From Gammaproteobacteria bacterium (GTDB taxonomy: Bacteria; Pseudomonadota; Gammaproteobacteria; GRL18), in contig JAPVVU010000238.1 of the NCBI GenBank assembly GCA_028571885.1, positions 1 to 5,357 of the forward strand: a DNA stretch of 5,357 nt. Direction: 5' to 3'. The stretch's first letter is position 1, and each line of letters starts with the position of its first letter. The translations under genes and the position numbers were made by a program. The notes beneath the pieces are model-generated. The model was not told the origin of the DNA. It made no database searches and worked only from the letters and a program-made list of their open reading frames with translations. Below, in pieces: positions 1 to 5,357 of this stretch.

Positions 1-890
1 GCTCTTATAGCCCCGGAAAACATCAGAATAAGCAGGAGTAATAATGCTAAAAAAACGAAAATTATTTGTGCAATCTCACCCCAGTTACCACCAAATTTCT
101 TAATATAAAAACCTGCCATTGACATAAAAATAAGGTATAGACCTGTTCCCACCAGAGCTGATGTGTGAAAAATGACTTTTCTAGAAATGGTATAAGTTCT
201 TGAGTCTTCTTGTAAGCGGACAACAGAAATTGCCAATAACGGCACAATCAAAGCATTAACAATACCTCTTGCATTCCAGAGCATGACATCGATGTCAGCA
301 AAAAGTAAAGATTTGCTGTAGATGATAAAATCAAAGATAAAAAGTCCGCCGAGACCAAGGCAGATAAATTTTATTGCCCAACGTTGTTCTGATACGGCAT
401 TTCGGTACAATTGTTCGACTAATATGAGACCAATAATAGCAAAGCTTACATGGGCAAGCAGTCTAAAATCCATGCCAATAAATTGATTGAGTTGATACAG
501 AGTTTCAGGAAATAATTCAATGATAAAAACGAAGAGCGTACCCAAAATCAGAGCAATACTATAGTTTGATTTTAGAAGAAAGGTTATTTTTCCATGATTA
601 ATTTTGTCAAAACTGGCTTGATCTTCAAGATTATTAATCATGGCCAACATATAAATAAACCAGGCCATATTACGAAGAGTTTCTAAAGGAAGGATGCTGG
701 AGGTGAATAGCTCATCACTGAATAAATTGTAACTGGTATAAGCTGACCAGATGAACGAAAAAAGGACAGCAATAAAAAAAGTAAATCCTGATGTATATCT
801 TTTAATTCCGAAAAGACTTAACAACAACAAAATGCTATAAGCTATTGCTGCAGATAAATAACTATAAATGTTATAGCTTTCCATACTCAT
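1..890 (-). CDS. prsK: XrtA/PEP-CTERM system histidine kinase PrsK, N-terminal membrane part (runs off the left edge)
   Basis: The frame is open from an ATG at 890 to the window edge: 296 codons with no stop. The translation is a multi-pass membrane protein with about eight or nine hydrophobic segments, roughly at residues 12-27, 36-55, 72-87, 110-127, 144-162, 171-191, 244-263 and 273-292. Features that I recognise from the PrsK N-terminal domain are the arginine-aspartate stretch VVRLQEDSR (223-231), the following RKVIFHTSALVGTGLY, and the YIKKFGGNWG loop (262-271). Family members continue with a GAF-like region and a histidine-kinase core, which would lie left of the window. PrsK is thought to sense a signal at the inner membrane and to phosphorylate the sigma-54 activator PrsR. 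The gene lies 24 bp after the sugar transferase, so it is probably co-transcribed. A weak CAGG sits about 8 bases before the ATG at 890. A second in-frame ATG at 884 is an alternative start. Identification rests on family recall and on the neighbour. Confidence 0.85.
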   Translation of the reverse strand, partial: MSMESYNIYSYLSAAIAYSILLLLSLFGIKRYTSGFTFFIAVLFSFIWSAYTSYNLFSDELFTSSILPLETLRNMAWFIYMLAMINNLEDQASFDKINHGKITFLLKSNYSIALILGTLFVFIIELFPETLYQLNQFIGMDFRLLAHVSFAIIGLILVEQLYRNAVSEQRWAIKFICLGLGGLFIFDFIIYSKSLLFADIDVMLWNARGIVNALIVPLLAISVVRLQEDSRTYTISRKVIFHTSALVGTGLYLIFMSMAGFYIKKFGGNWGEIAQIIFVFLALLLLLILMFSGAIR

Positions 891-914
891 ATTAATAGCC
901 TGAACAAAACCATA

Positions 915-2294
915 TTAACGAGAACCTTGACGCCAGACAACAACTTGTATGGTTTGTAACAGGATCATTATATCCAGAAACATACTATAATTTTTCATAT
1001 AATAAAGATCATATTCGAGTTTATTTCGGGTATCTTCGTGCGTCGCGCCATAGGGATAACAAATTTGCGCCCACCCCGTAATACCAGGTTTGACATAATG
1101 CCTGATTTCATAATATTTGATTGTTTCTGATAAATCCTTGACAAATTCCGGGCGCTCAGGCCTTGGACCAACAAAACTCATATCGCCTCTTAAAACATTA
1201 AACAGCTGTGGTAATTCATCAATGCGGAATTTACGAATAATATCGCCCACTCGTGTCACTCTGGGATCAATGGCCTCTGCAAACTGTGCACCATTTTTTT
1301 CTGCATCCATGCTCATACTGCGAAACTTGAGCACTTCAAAGTTCTCATTGAAAAGGCCGACTCTAACTTGTTTATAAAAAATGGTTCCCTTAAAATTTGA
1401 CTCAATCATAATTGCCAGAGCGGTAAGAAGCATCACGGGCCAGGTAACTGACAATAATATGGTAGAGGTTGTTATATCAAATATTCGTTTCAAGTACAGA
1501 TCAAGCCCCCCTTGAAGGAACCCATCAGAAAAAATCAGGTTACTGGGATGTAGTGCATGGAGCTTAATTCGTCCGGTTTGACGCTCAAAAAAAGTTGAAA
1601 TATCTATAATTTCAACTCCCTTCACCTTACACTCAAGTACATCATCAACAGCAAATTTTTTTCTTCGATCATCAATTGCAACAACTATTTCATCTATATT
1701 ATTAGCCGAAACATAGTTAAAGAGCCCTTCAGAAAAAGTAAGCAGCAGATTTTTTTCCACTACTATATCTTCACCTTCTATTGCAATGTATCCCTTTATG
1801 ATGACATTTCTCGTATCTGATTTGCGTCGCAATTCATTCAAGTGAGACGCTTTTTTGCCTGCGCCATAGACAATAATACGTTTTTTAAAATACGCCTGAT
1901 CAATAGCAAGAAATAGTAGAGATCTGGTTATAATTAAACAACTACCAGTAATCATCAATGCATAAACAAAGGATGTTCTAGCTGTAAACAGGGCTGGGTG
2001 AAGATAAAAAAGGAAACTCATCACAAAAAAAACAACAGTTAGAACTAAAATGACTCTGAAAATAATACCTCTGAAATTTTCTCGTCGGTGCCGACTGTAT
2101 AAGCCAGCCGCAGCCATAGAGAAAATAACCACTAAAGTATATATAAATTCAGTGTAAAAAAAGCCATCAAACTGATTTGAATCTTGTTGATTAATGTAAC
2201 GTGCTAAGGGTACAGCAGAAAAAAAGATGCCGGCCTCTAACAAGCCAACAAAAACTAAACTAAAAGGAATATAGTGTTTAAAAATTCTAACCAT
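915..2294 (-). CDS. XrtA/PEP-CTERM system polyprenyl-phosphate sugar transferase (TIGR03013-type, WbaP/WcaJ-like)
   Basis: 459 residues, the usual length of this family. The enzyme should transfer a sugar-1-phosphate from a nucleotide sugar to undecaprenyl phosphate at the inner membrane, the first step of exopolysaccharide repeat assembly. The N-terminal part has four hydrophobic segments (about 10-30, 48-66, 80-98, 108-130). A Rossmann-like region follows, with IIVYGAGKKA at 140-149. A membrane re-entrant segment at about 272-297 leads into the catalytic bacterial sugar transferase domain, with KFRSM (323-327), RIDELPQLFNVLRGDMSF (357-374), VGPRPERPEF (375-384) and VKPGITGWAQ (401-410). D359-E360 in the RIDELPQ motif match the catalytic Asp-Glu pair of the phosphoglycosyl transferase family. 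The RPERPEF and ICYPYGA forms are typical of the exosortase-linked branch, and the neighbouring prsK agrees. No convincing Shine-Dalgarno sequence precedes the ATG at 2294. The transferred sugar cannot be read from the sequence. Confidence 0.93.
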   Translation of the reverse strand: MVRIFKHYIPFSLVFVGLLEAGIFFSAVPLARYINQQDSNQFDGFFYTEFIYTLVVIFSMAAAGLYSRHRRENFRGIIFRVILVLTVVFFVMSFLFYLHPALFTARTSFVYALMITGSCLIITRSLLFLAIDQAYFKKRIIVYGAGKKASHLNELRRKSDTRNVIIKGYIAIEGEDIVVEKNLLLTFSEGLFNYVSANNIDEIVVAIDDRRKKFAVDDVLECKVKGVEIIDISTFFERQTGRIKLHALHPSNLIFSDGFLQGGLDLYLKRIFDITTSTILLSVTWPVMLLTALAIMIESNFKGTIFYKQVRVGLFNENFEVLKFRSMSMDAEKNGAQFAEAIDPRVTRVGDIIRKFRIDELPQLFNVLRGDMSFVGPRPERPEFVKDLSETIKYYEIRHYVKPGITGWAQICYPYGATHEDTRNKLEYDLYYMKNYSMFLDIMILLQTIQVVVWRQGSR

Positions 2295-2323
2295 TGAGCC
2301 ATTATGCCATTTTTATTATATTT

Positions 2324-2346
2324 TCAATGAATATAAATTTCATTGA
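2324..2346. repeat. 8-bp inverted repeat in the 5' region of the sugar transferase gene
   Basis: TCAATGAA (2324-2331) and TTCATTGA (2339-2346) are perfect reverse complements separated by 7 bases. The centre lies about 40 bases before the transferase start codon. With only two G/C pairs the hairpin would be weak, so an operator-like protein site is as likely as an RNA structure. Chance is also possible in sequence this AT-rich. Confidence 0.35.
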
Positions 2347-2405
2347 TTTTATTGATAATACTAACATATAAAGTTTAGTACTAATGACAGGAAAAGACTA
2401 CATAC

Positions 2406-2449
2406 GTCCAGTTTTTTTACACTCAATGTCTAGTTTTTTTACACTAATG
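2406..2449 (-). repeat. Tandem direct repeat, two 18-bp copies with a 22-bp period
   Basis: On the minus strand the copies read AGTGTAAAAAAACTAGAC (2445-2428) and AGTGTAAAAAAACTGGAC (2423-2406), 17 of 18 bases identical. Start-to-start distance is 22 bp, about two helical turns, so a protein bound to both would sit on one face of the DNA. They lie about 110-150 bases upstream of the transferase start, a reasonable distance for activator sites. The related heptamer CATTAGT occurs at 2386-2380, 2449-2443 and 2457-2451 (minus strand), and as CATTGAGT at 2428-2421. That these are sites for PrsR or another regulator is inference. Confidence 0.6.
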
Positions 2450-2535
2450 AACTAATGTAAAATTAAATAGGATAAAGCAAATATTATATAATGAGAAAGT
2501 TATCCAGGAGAGATATTATAACTTGAAGAAAGAAA

Positions 2536-2601
2536 TGGTGCCGGCACCAAGAGTCGAACTCGGGACCTACTGATTACAAGTCAGTTTTCTTAACCAACTG
2601 A
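2536..2601 (-). pseudogene. Decayed tRNA-Thr (anticodon TGT), 5' end lost; candidate attachment-site remnant
   Basis: Read on the minus strand, the anticodon stem-loop ACTGA-CTTGTAA-TCAGT pairs perfectly and carries TGT. It is followed by variable loop AGGTC, T arm CCGAG-TTCGACT-CTTGG, acceptor 3' strand TGCCGGC, discriminator A and an encoded CCA ending at 2536. The D-loop consensus CAGTTGGTTA is also present (2600-2591). Upstream of it the expected acceptor 5' strand (GCCGGCA) is missing and replaced by AT-rich sequence, and the D stem does not pair. The molecule therefore cannot fold a normal acceptor stem and is unlikely to be functional. A tRNA with an intact 3' half and a lost 5' end is what an integrating element leaves at its distal junction. 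The ParA fragment beginning at 2690 lies on the 5' side, as that model predicts. Confidence 0.85.
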
Positions 2602-2689
2602 ATATTATACCAATTCAATACCAAAAAATTAAGAAAAAATAAACTTTTGTTTAACCAATTGTTTTAATTAATTTTTTGGAGTTATATTG

Positions 2690-2866
2690 ATGGCAAAAAC
2701 GTATGGGGTTATTTCAACCAAAGGTGGGGTAGGTAAAACCACTGTAGCAGCAAATCTGGGCGGCATATTAACCGACATGAATCAGCGGGTTCTAATCATA
2801 GACGCTGATTTTCAACAGTCACTGTCCAATTTTTATCACAAACAAGTTCATCAGCCGAAGAATTAG
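2690..2866 (+). pseudogene. parA: ParA/Soj-type ATPase, truncated N-terminal fragment
   Basis: A 58-codon frame starts at an ATG with a good Shine-Dalgarno (GGAG at 2678-2681, 8 bases upstream) and ends at a TAG. The protein begins MAKTYGVISTKGGVGKTT, with the deviant Walker A motif KGGVGKTT at residues 11-18, followed by VLIIDADFQQSLSNFY (34-49), the Walker A' region. Family members run about 200-300 residues, so the rest of the ATPase, including the Walker B region, is missing. Family-like sequence stops around residue 49, and the last nine residues look unrelated. ParA proteins pair with a DNA-binding partner to position or maintain plasmids and integrative elements. The DADxQxxLS form resembles ParA proteins carried by integrative conjugative elements. 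The fragment is too short to be an active ATPase. Its intact start and ribosome site suggest it is the true 5' end of a gene cut by deletion or recombination. Confidence 0.85.
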
Positions 2867-2872
2867 ACACCA

Positions 2873-3214
2873 GTGGTGAACCTGATTTTTAATCATCCTT
2901 TTAAAGTGATGGTATTGCTGCTGGTCATCTCCAGTATAGTGGGTACTTTTGTTTTAACCGACAAAGAACTACGAACCGGCCCCAGCGATAATCAGGTCAT
3001 AAAAGAAACACGTGAACACTGGCAACAACTATCACTTTCAGAGGTTGAGCTAAAAAGTATTACTGTGGACAATAGAGATGTTATAGCCGCAGATCGGGTT
3101 CGCTTTGAACTTTCCCTTGCCTATCAGCCAAGAAGCAAACAAACTGAACAGCATGAAAAATATTCCGTTATTTATCGTTTGTTTGAAAATACCTGGCGTG
3201 AACATCGCTATTAA
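2873..3214 (+). CDS. Unknown small membrane-anchored protein
   Basis: 113 residues if started at the GTG at 2873 (a second GTG follows directly). I do not recognise the family. Residues 11-28 form one hydrophobic segment (KVMVLLLVISSIVGTFVL), so the protein probably has a short cytoplasmic N-terminus and a charged C-terminal domain of about 85 residues outside. That domain has a likely helix (QVIKETREHWQQL, 41-53) and then alternating residues suggesting beta strands (ELKSITVDNRDV and VRFELSLAYQ), ending YRLFENTWREHRY. The frame is the same as the upstream ParA fragment, whose TAG lies six bases before the GTG. It may be translated by reinitiation, or the original start may have been lost. 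The ribosome site is weak (GAAG about 12 bases upstream). An in-frame ATG at codon 13 is an alternative start but would cut into the membrane segment. It could be an element-borne accessory or transfer protein, but nothing in the sequence proves it. Confidence 0.6.
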   Translation: MVNLIFNHPFKVMVLLLVISSIVGTFVLTDKELRTGPSDNQVIKETREHWQQLSLSEVELKSITVDNRDVIAADRVRFELSLAYQPRSKQTEQHEKYSVIYRLFENTWREHRY

Positions 3215-3292
3215 ACTGCTGCGTAAAATCAGTTCGATATGTGTTCCTGAAATTTTATTGGTGCAGTTCCTTTAAAATAACACATTTGCATC

Positions 3293-3329
3293 ATATAGTA
3301 GACAATTAACAACATAATGTATACTATAT
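3293..3329 (+). promoter_or_regulatory. hipBA promoter with overlapping inverted-repeat operator candidate
   Basis: A promoter-like pair is TAGACA (3299-3304) and TATACT (3320-3325), spaced 15 bp, which is shorter than ideal. The arms ATATAGTAGAC (3293-3303) and GTATACTATAT (3319-3329) are inverted repeats matching at 10 of 11 positions with a 15-bp spacer. They cover the -35 and -10 elements, so a dimer bound to both would block RNA polymerase. HipB proteins are known to repress their own operons by binding inverted repeats at the promoter. That this repeat is the HipB site is inferred from its position. Confidence 0.55.
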
Positions 3330-3334
3330 AATTC

Positions 3335-3622
3335 ATGAGCAAGAAAAAACAAAAAATTTTTCCAAGAGAACGTCTGTTACTGGAAGCATTTGGTGAACGT
3401 TTAATGCTGGCAAGGAAAAGACGTAAAATCACCACTGAAATAGCGGCAGCCAGAGCAGGGATAACTCGCGTCACACTTAATCGTGCTGAAAAAGGTTCCC
3501 CAGAGGTTTCTTTAGGGATCTACTTTCGTATCCTTTCAGTTTTACATCTTGAAGACGATCTAAGCAAAATTGCGGCAGATGATGAGTTAGGCCGTCAATT
3601 ACAGGATTTGGAATTGAAATGA
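3335..3622 (+). CDS. hipB: HipB-like XRE-family antitoxin and autorepressor
   Basis: 95 residues, close to the 88 of E. coli HipB. A Cro/C1-type helix-turn-helix covers about residues 19-72. FGERLMLARKRRK is the first helix. TTEIAAARAG (33-42) and TRVTLNRAEKG (44-54) are the positioning and recognition helices. The tail LEDDLSKIAADDELGRQLQDLELK is typical of small XRE proteins encoded before hipA. It should bind DNA as a dimer, repress the operon, and neutralise HipA in a complex. The gene ends in an ATGA overlap with hipA, so the two are translationally coupled, which matches a type II toxin-antitoxin unit. The start at 3335 is supported by the basic N-terminus (MSKKKQKIFPRERL) seen in such proteins. 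There is no Shine-Dalgarno before it, and the predicted transcription start is only a few bases away, so the message may be nearly leaderless. Confidence 0.87.
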   Translation: MSKKKQKIFPRERLLLEAFGERLMLARKRRKITTEIAAARAGITRVTLNRAEKGSPEVSLGIYFRILSVLHLEDDLSKIAADDELGRQLQDLELK

Positions 3623-4878
3623 ATAAAAACACTTTAGAAGTCTGGGTTGATTCAGATGCTTTTGACGGGTTGCAGAAAGTTGGGACTATGCACCATGAGC
3701 ATGGTCATATTCGCTTTGATTATGCTGAGTCGTGGCTTGATCATCCTCACTGTTTTAATATCGATCCTCACTTGAGTCTTCATAAAGGTTCTTTCCATCC
3801 CCATCCTGATATCGGTAGTTTTGGAATGTTGTTAGATTCTTCACCTGATCGCTGGGGTCAAACATTAATGAAAAGACGAGAAGCCCAGCAGGCAAAAGAT
3901 GAAAACAGAAAACCCAGAATACTTTACTCATGGGATTACTTGTTAGGTGTGCAGGATGAGACCAGACAAGGTGCATTACGATTCAAATATGAGGGAACGG
4001 ATGAGTTTTTAGATAATAGTCAATTGCCTGCACCTCCTGTGAGTAAATTAAGTGAACTTGAACAAATAGCCATCGAGTTAAGCAGTAAACATATTGATGA
4101 TATGGATAAACTAAAGCGCTGGCTAAGCGTTCTGGTTGCACCTGGTTCCTCATTAGGTGGTGCCCGGCCTAAAGCTAACTTTACTGATAATGATGGTTCT
4201 TTATGGATTGCTAAATTCCCTGCTAAAGATGACATTTATGATGTTGCAGCATGGGAGAAATTGTCTCACAACCTGGCACAAAAGGCACTGATAGATGTTC
4301 CTGAGGCAAAACTGATAAAACTGAACAGTGACCACCATACGTTTTGCGTAAAGCGATTTGATCGTCATAATGGTAATCGGATTTTTTATGCTTCGGCAAT
4401 GACCTTACTTGAAGCAACAAGCAGTGAAGACAGAAGTTATCTTGATTTGGCTCAGGCCATTCAAAACAATGGTGATCCGGATTTCATTAAAGGCGACCTG
4501 GAGCAAATGTTTCGTCGATTAGTTTTTAATGTTTCTATTGGCAATAGAGATGATCATTTACGTAATCATGGATTCATACTAGACAAAAAAGGATGGCAGC
4601 TATCAAAGGCTTTTGATGTTAATCCTAATACAGACAAAGCAAGTCATGTTTTAAACCTGAATGATATGGACAACACTCCTGACATGCAGAATGTCCTGGA
4701 AACAGCTTCTTTTTACGATCTTAATGAACATCAAGCAAGCAGTATTATCAATCAAACTGTTGAGGTGGTAACAGATTGGCAGAATGAGGCAAAAAAAATG
4801 GGTATATCCAGAGCTGACATCCAACTCATGGAGTCAGCTTTTTTATCCTTTGGAGATAGTGTTATTTCGTCGTTTTAA
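3619..4878 (+). CDS. hipA: HipA-family serine/threonine kinase toxin
   Basis: 419 residues, near the 440 of E. coli HipA, and apparently complete. The N-terminal region, about residues 5-125, matches the HipA N-terminal subdomain. SSLGGARPKA (177-186) is the conserved loop that in E. coli contains the autophosphorylated serine (here S177 or S178 are candidates). LWIAKFPA (195-202) provides the likely ATP-binding lysine K199. VKRFDR (244-249) follows. NRDDHLRN (309-316) is the catalytic loop, with D311 and N316 in place of E. coli D309 and N314, and AFDVNP (331-336) holds the metal-binding Asp D333. All key residues are present, so an active kinase is expected. HipA of E. coli phosphorylates glutamyl-tRNA synthetase and stops translation, giving growth arrest and persistence. 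Related toxins use other targets, so the substrate here is unknown. It overlaps hipB by 4 bases. A weak GGA lies upstream of its ATG. Confidence 0.92.
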   Translation: MNKNTLEVWVDSDAFDGLQKVGTMHHEHGHIRFDYAESWLDHPHCFNIDPHLSLHKGSFHPHPDIGSFGMLLDSSPDRWGQTLMKRREAQQAKDENRKPRILYSWDYLLGVQDETRQGALRFKYEGTDEFLDNSQLPAPPVSKLSELEQIAIELSSKHIDDMDKLKRWLSVLVAPGSSLGGARPKANFTDNDGSLWIAKFPAKDDIYDVAAWEKLSHNLAQKALIDVPEAKLIKLNSDHHTFCVKRFDRHNGNRIFYASAMTLLEATSSEDRSYLDLAQAIQNNGDPDFIKGDLEQMFRRLVFNVSIGNRDDHLRNHGFILDKKGWQLSKAFDVNPNTDKASHVLNLNDMDNTPDMQNVLETASFYDLNEHQASSIINQTVEVVTDWQNEAKKMGISRADIQLMESAFLSFGDSVISSF

Positions 4879-4983
4879 AGGGAACTATACCCGTTATATT
4901 TGGCCAAAAGTAGGGCCTATGAAGGCAAATGCAGCGAGGCATTCCGTCTTATGGCCGATTGGACTTGACCAGTACATTCCTTC

Positions 4984-5139
4984 ATGGCCTTATCCATGTT
5001 GCCAGACAATAAAGAAACAGAAGAAATTATAAATGATGTAATAACGGCTGTTGAACAGTGGCCGGAATATGCAAAGGAAGCCGGAGTGAAGAAAAAGGCA
5101 AGCTTAGCGATAAGAAAACAACATCGTACGAAATTATAG
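4984..5139 (+). pseudogene. Fragment resembling the C-terminus of a second HipA-family protein
   Basis: From an ATG at 4984 there are 51 codons to a TAG. The segment EEIINDVITAVEQWPEYAKEAGV (13-35), then KKKASLAIRKQHRTKL, resembles the C-terminal helical end of HipA-like kinases. Aligned with residues 373-408 of the HipA encoded just upstream, it keeps IIN, a valine, the tryptophan, AK and the glycine at matching spacing, but differs elsewhere, so it is not a simple recent duplication. No kinase motifs precede it. In the same frame upstream come a TGA at 4966 and then an unrecognised stretch back to the hipA stop. I read it as the remnant of a deleted hipA paralogue. It could instead be a small standalone gene, but no ribosome site is evident. 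Confidence 0.5.
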
Positions 5140-5357
5140 TATATGTTCCAATCTCAATTCACATAATTTTGCTCGACCAGCCACTTGAATTAATCGATTG
5201 AAATTTTCCGTAAACACCTTTATCAAAATATTTTAATCACCCGATAACTTCTCCCACGCCTGGTCTTTATCAAAATTAGAAATCAACAATAAAGCCGTAT
5301 AATGTTTATTTACTCAAACTTACGTTTTTTATCGTGACGATAATTAATTTTACTGCA
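5140..5357. other. Unassigned AT-rich tail with short minus-strand frames
   Basis: No full gene is visible. On the minus strand, one frame gives VNKHYTALLLISNFDKDQAW and five more residues before a TAA. The same frame then gives, from a GTG at 5217, a further 27 codons to a TAA at 5136-5134. The composition looks more protein-like than random, especially NFDKDQAWEKL, but the frame is broken by stops and I recognise no family. It may be a decayed gene that enters from the right. Chance is not excluded. Confidence 0.25.

Larger units (their letters stand above)
2295..2535. other. AT-rich intergenic region upstream of the polysaccharide operon
   Basis: No credible gene on either strand. It should hold the promoter of the minus-strand transferase-prsK operon. 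I looked for a sigma-54 type GG-N10-GC element on the minus strand, because PrsR-type regulators act with sigma-54, and did not find a good one. Several TATAAT-like hexamers occur, as expected in such AT-rich DNA, but none has a well placed -35 partner. The tandem repeat and the inverted repeat are listed separately. Confidence 0.6.

Noticed and set aside
62..247. 61-residue minus-strand frame in the left region
   Set aside because: It overlaps the continuous prsK frame in another phase; the prsK translation matches its family throughout.
1117..1377. 86-residue plus-strand frame inside the sugar transferase
   Set aside because: It lies fully antisense to conserved catalytic motifs of the transferase and has no family features or ribosome site.
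2301..2320. Sigma-54 promoter (TGGC...GGCT) just before the sugar transferase
   Set aside because: The spacing between the GG and GC elements is too short for a -24/-12 promoter, and it would sit almost on the start codon.
2536..2611. Functional tRNA-Thr gene
   Set aside because: The 5' strand cannot pair with TGCCGGC and the D stem is broken, so a normal cloverleaf cannot form.
2590..2661. TTAACCAACTG (2590-2600) and TTAACCAATTG (2651-2661) as direct repeats, possibly a duplicated tRNA D arm
   Set aside because: Only 10 of 11 bases in an AT-rich stretch and no tRNA sequence flanks the second copy; chance is likely.
3229..3474. 81-residue minus-strand frame across the hipB promoter
   Set aside because: Antisense to the hipB helix-turn-helix coding region, with no recognisable features.
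4784..5032. 82-residue plus-strand frame starting inside hipA
   Set aside because: Its first third overlaps the hipA C-terminus in another frame, and the rest is low-complexity in character with no motif or ribosome site.

Overview
The window is AT-rich DNA that most resembles a gammaproteobacterium. The tRNA-derived sequence ends in an encoded CCA, and the exopolysaccharide genes are of the XrtA/PEP-CTERM (exosortase) type found in many environmental, often aquatic, proteobacteria. I cannot name a genus.

Left part (1-2294, minus strand): two genes of an XrtA/PEP-CTERM exopolysaccharide cluster in one operon. A polyprenyl-phosphate sugar transferase (915-2294) is followed 24 bp later by prsK (890 to beyond the left edge), the membrane sensor histidine kinase of the same system. 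Only the N-terminal membrane domain of PrsK, 296 residues, is in the window. The transferase would start the lipid-linked repeat unit. PrsK is thought to act with a sigma-54 type regulator, PrsR, to switch on genes for sorted surface proteins.

Junction (2295-2690): an AT-rich gap with no gene. It holds a tandem repeat and a cluster of CATTAGT heptamers upstream of the polysaccharide operon, a small inverted repeat, and a decayed tRNA-Thr(TGT). The tRNA keeps its anticodon arm, T arm, 3' acceptor strand and CCA, but has lost its 5' end.

Right part (2690-5357, plus strand): this looks like the worn end of a mobile element. A ParA-type ATPase is cut off after about 50 family-like residues. It is followed by a small membrane-anchored unknown protein (2873-3214), an apparently complete hipBA toxin-antitoxin operon (3335-4878) with a candidate operator over its promoter, and a fragment resembling the C-terminus of a second HipA (about 4984-5139). 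The tRNA 3' fragment points towards the polysaccharide genes, with the ParA fragment on its 5' side. That is the geometry expected at the far end of an element integrated into a tRNA-Thr gene, so I infer host DNA on the left and element DNA on the right.

I see no clear evidence of a wholly new system. The most interesting material is the tRNA/parA junction, the parA-TAG-membrane-protein arrangement, and the promoter architecture of hipBA.
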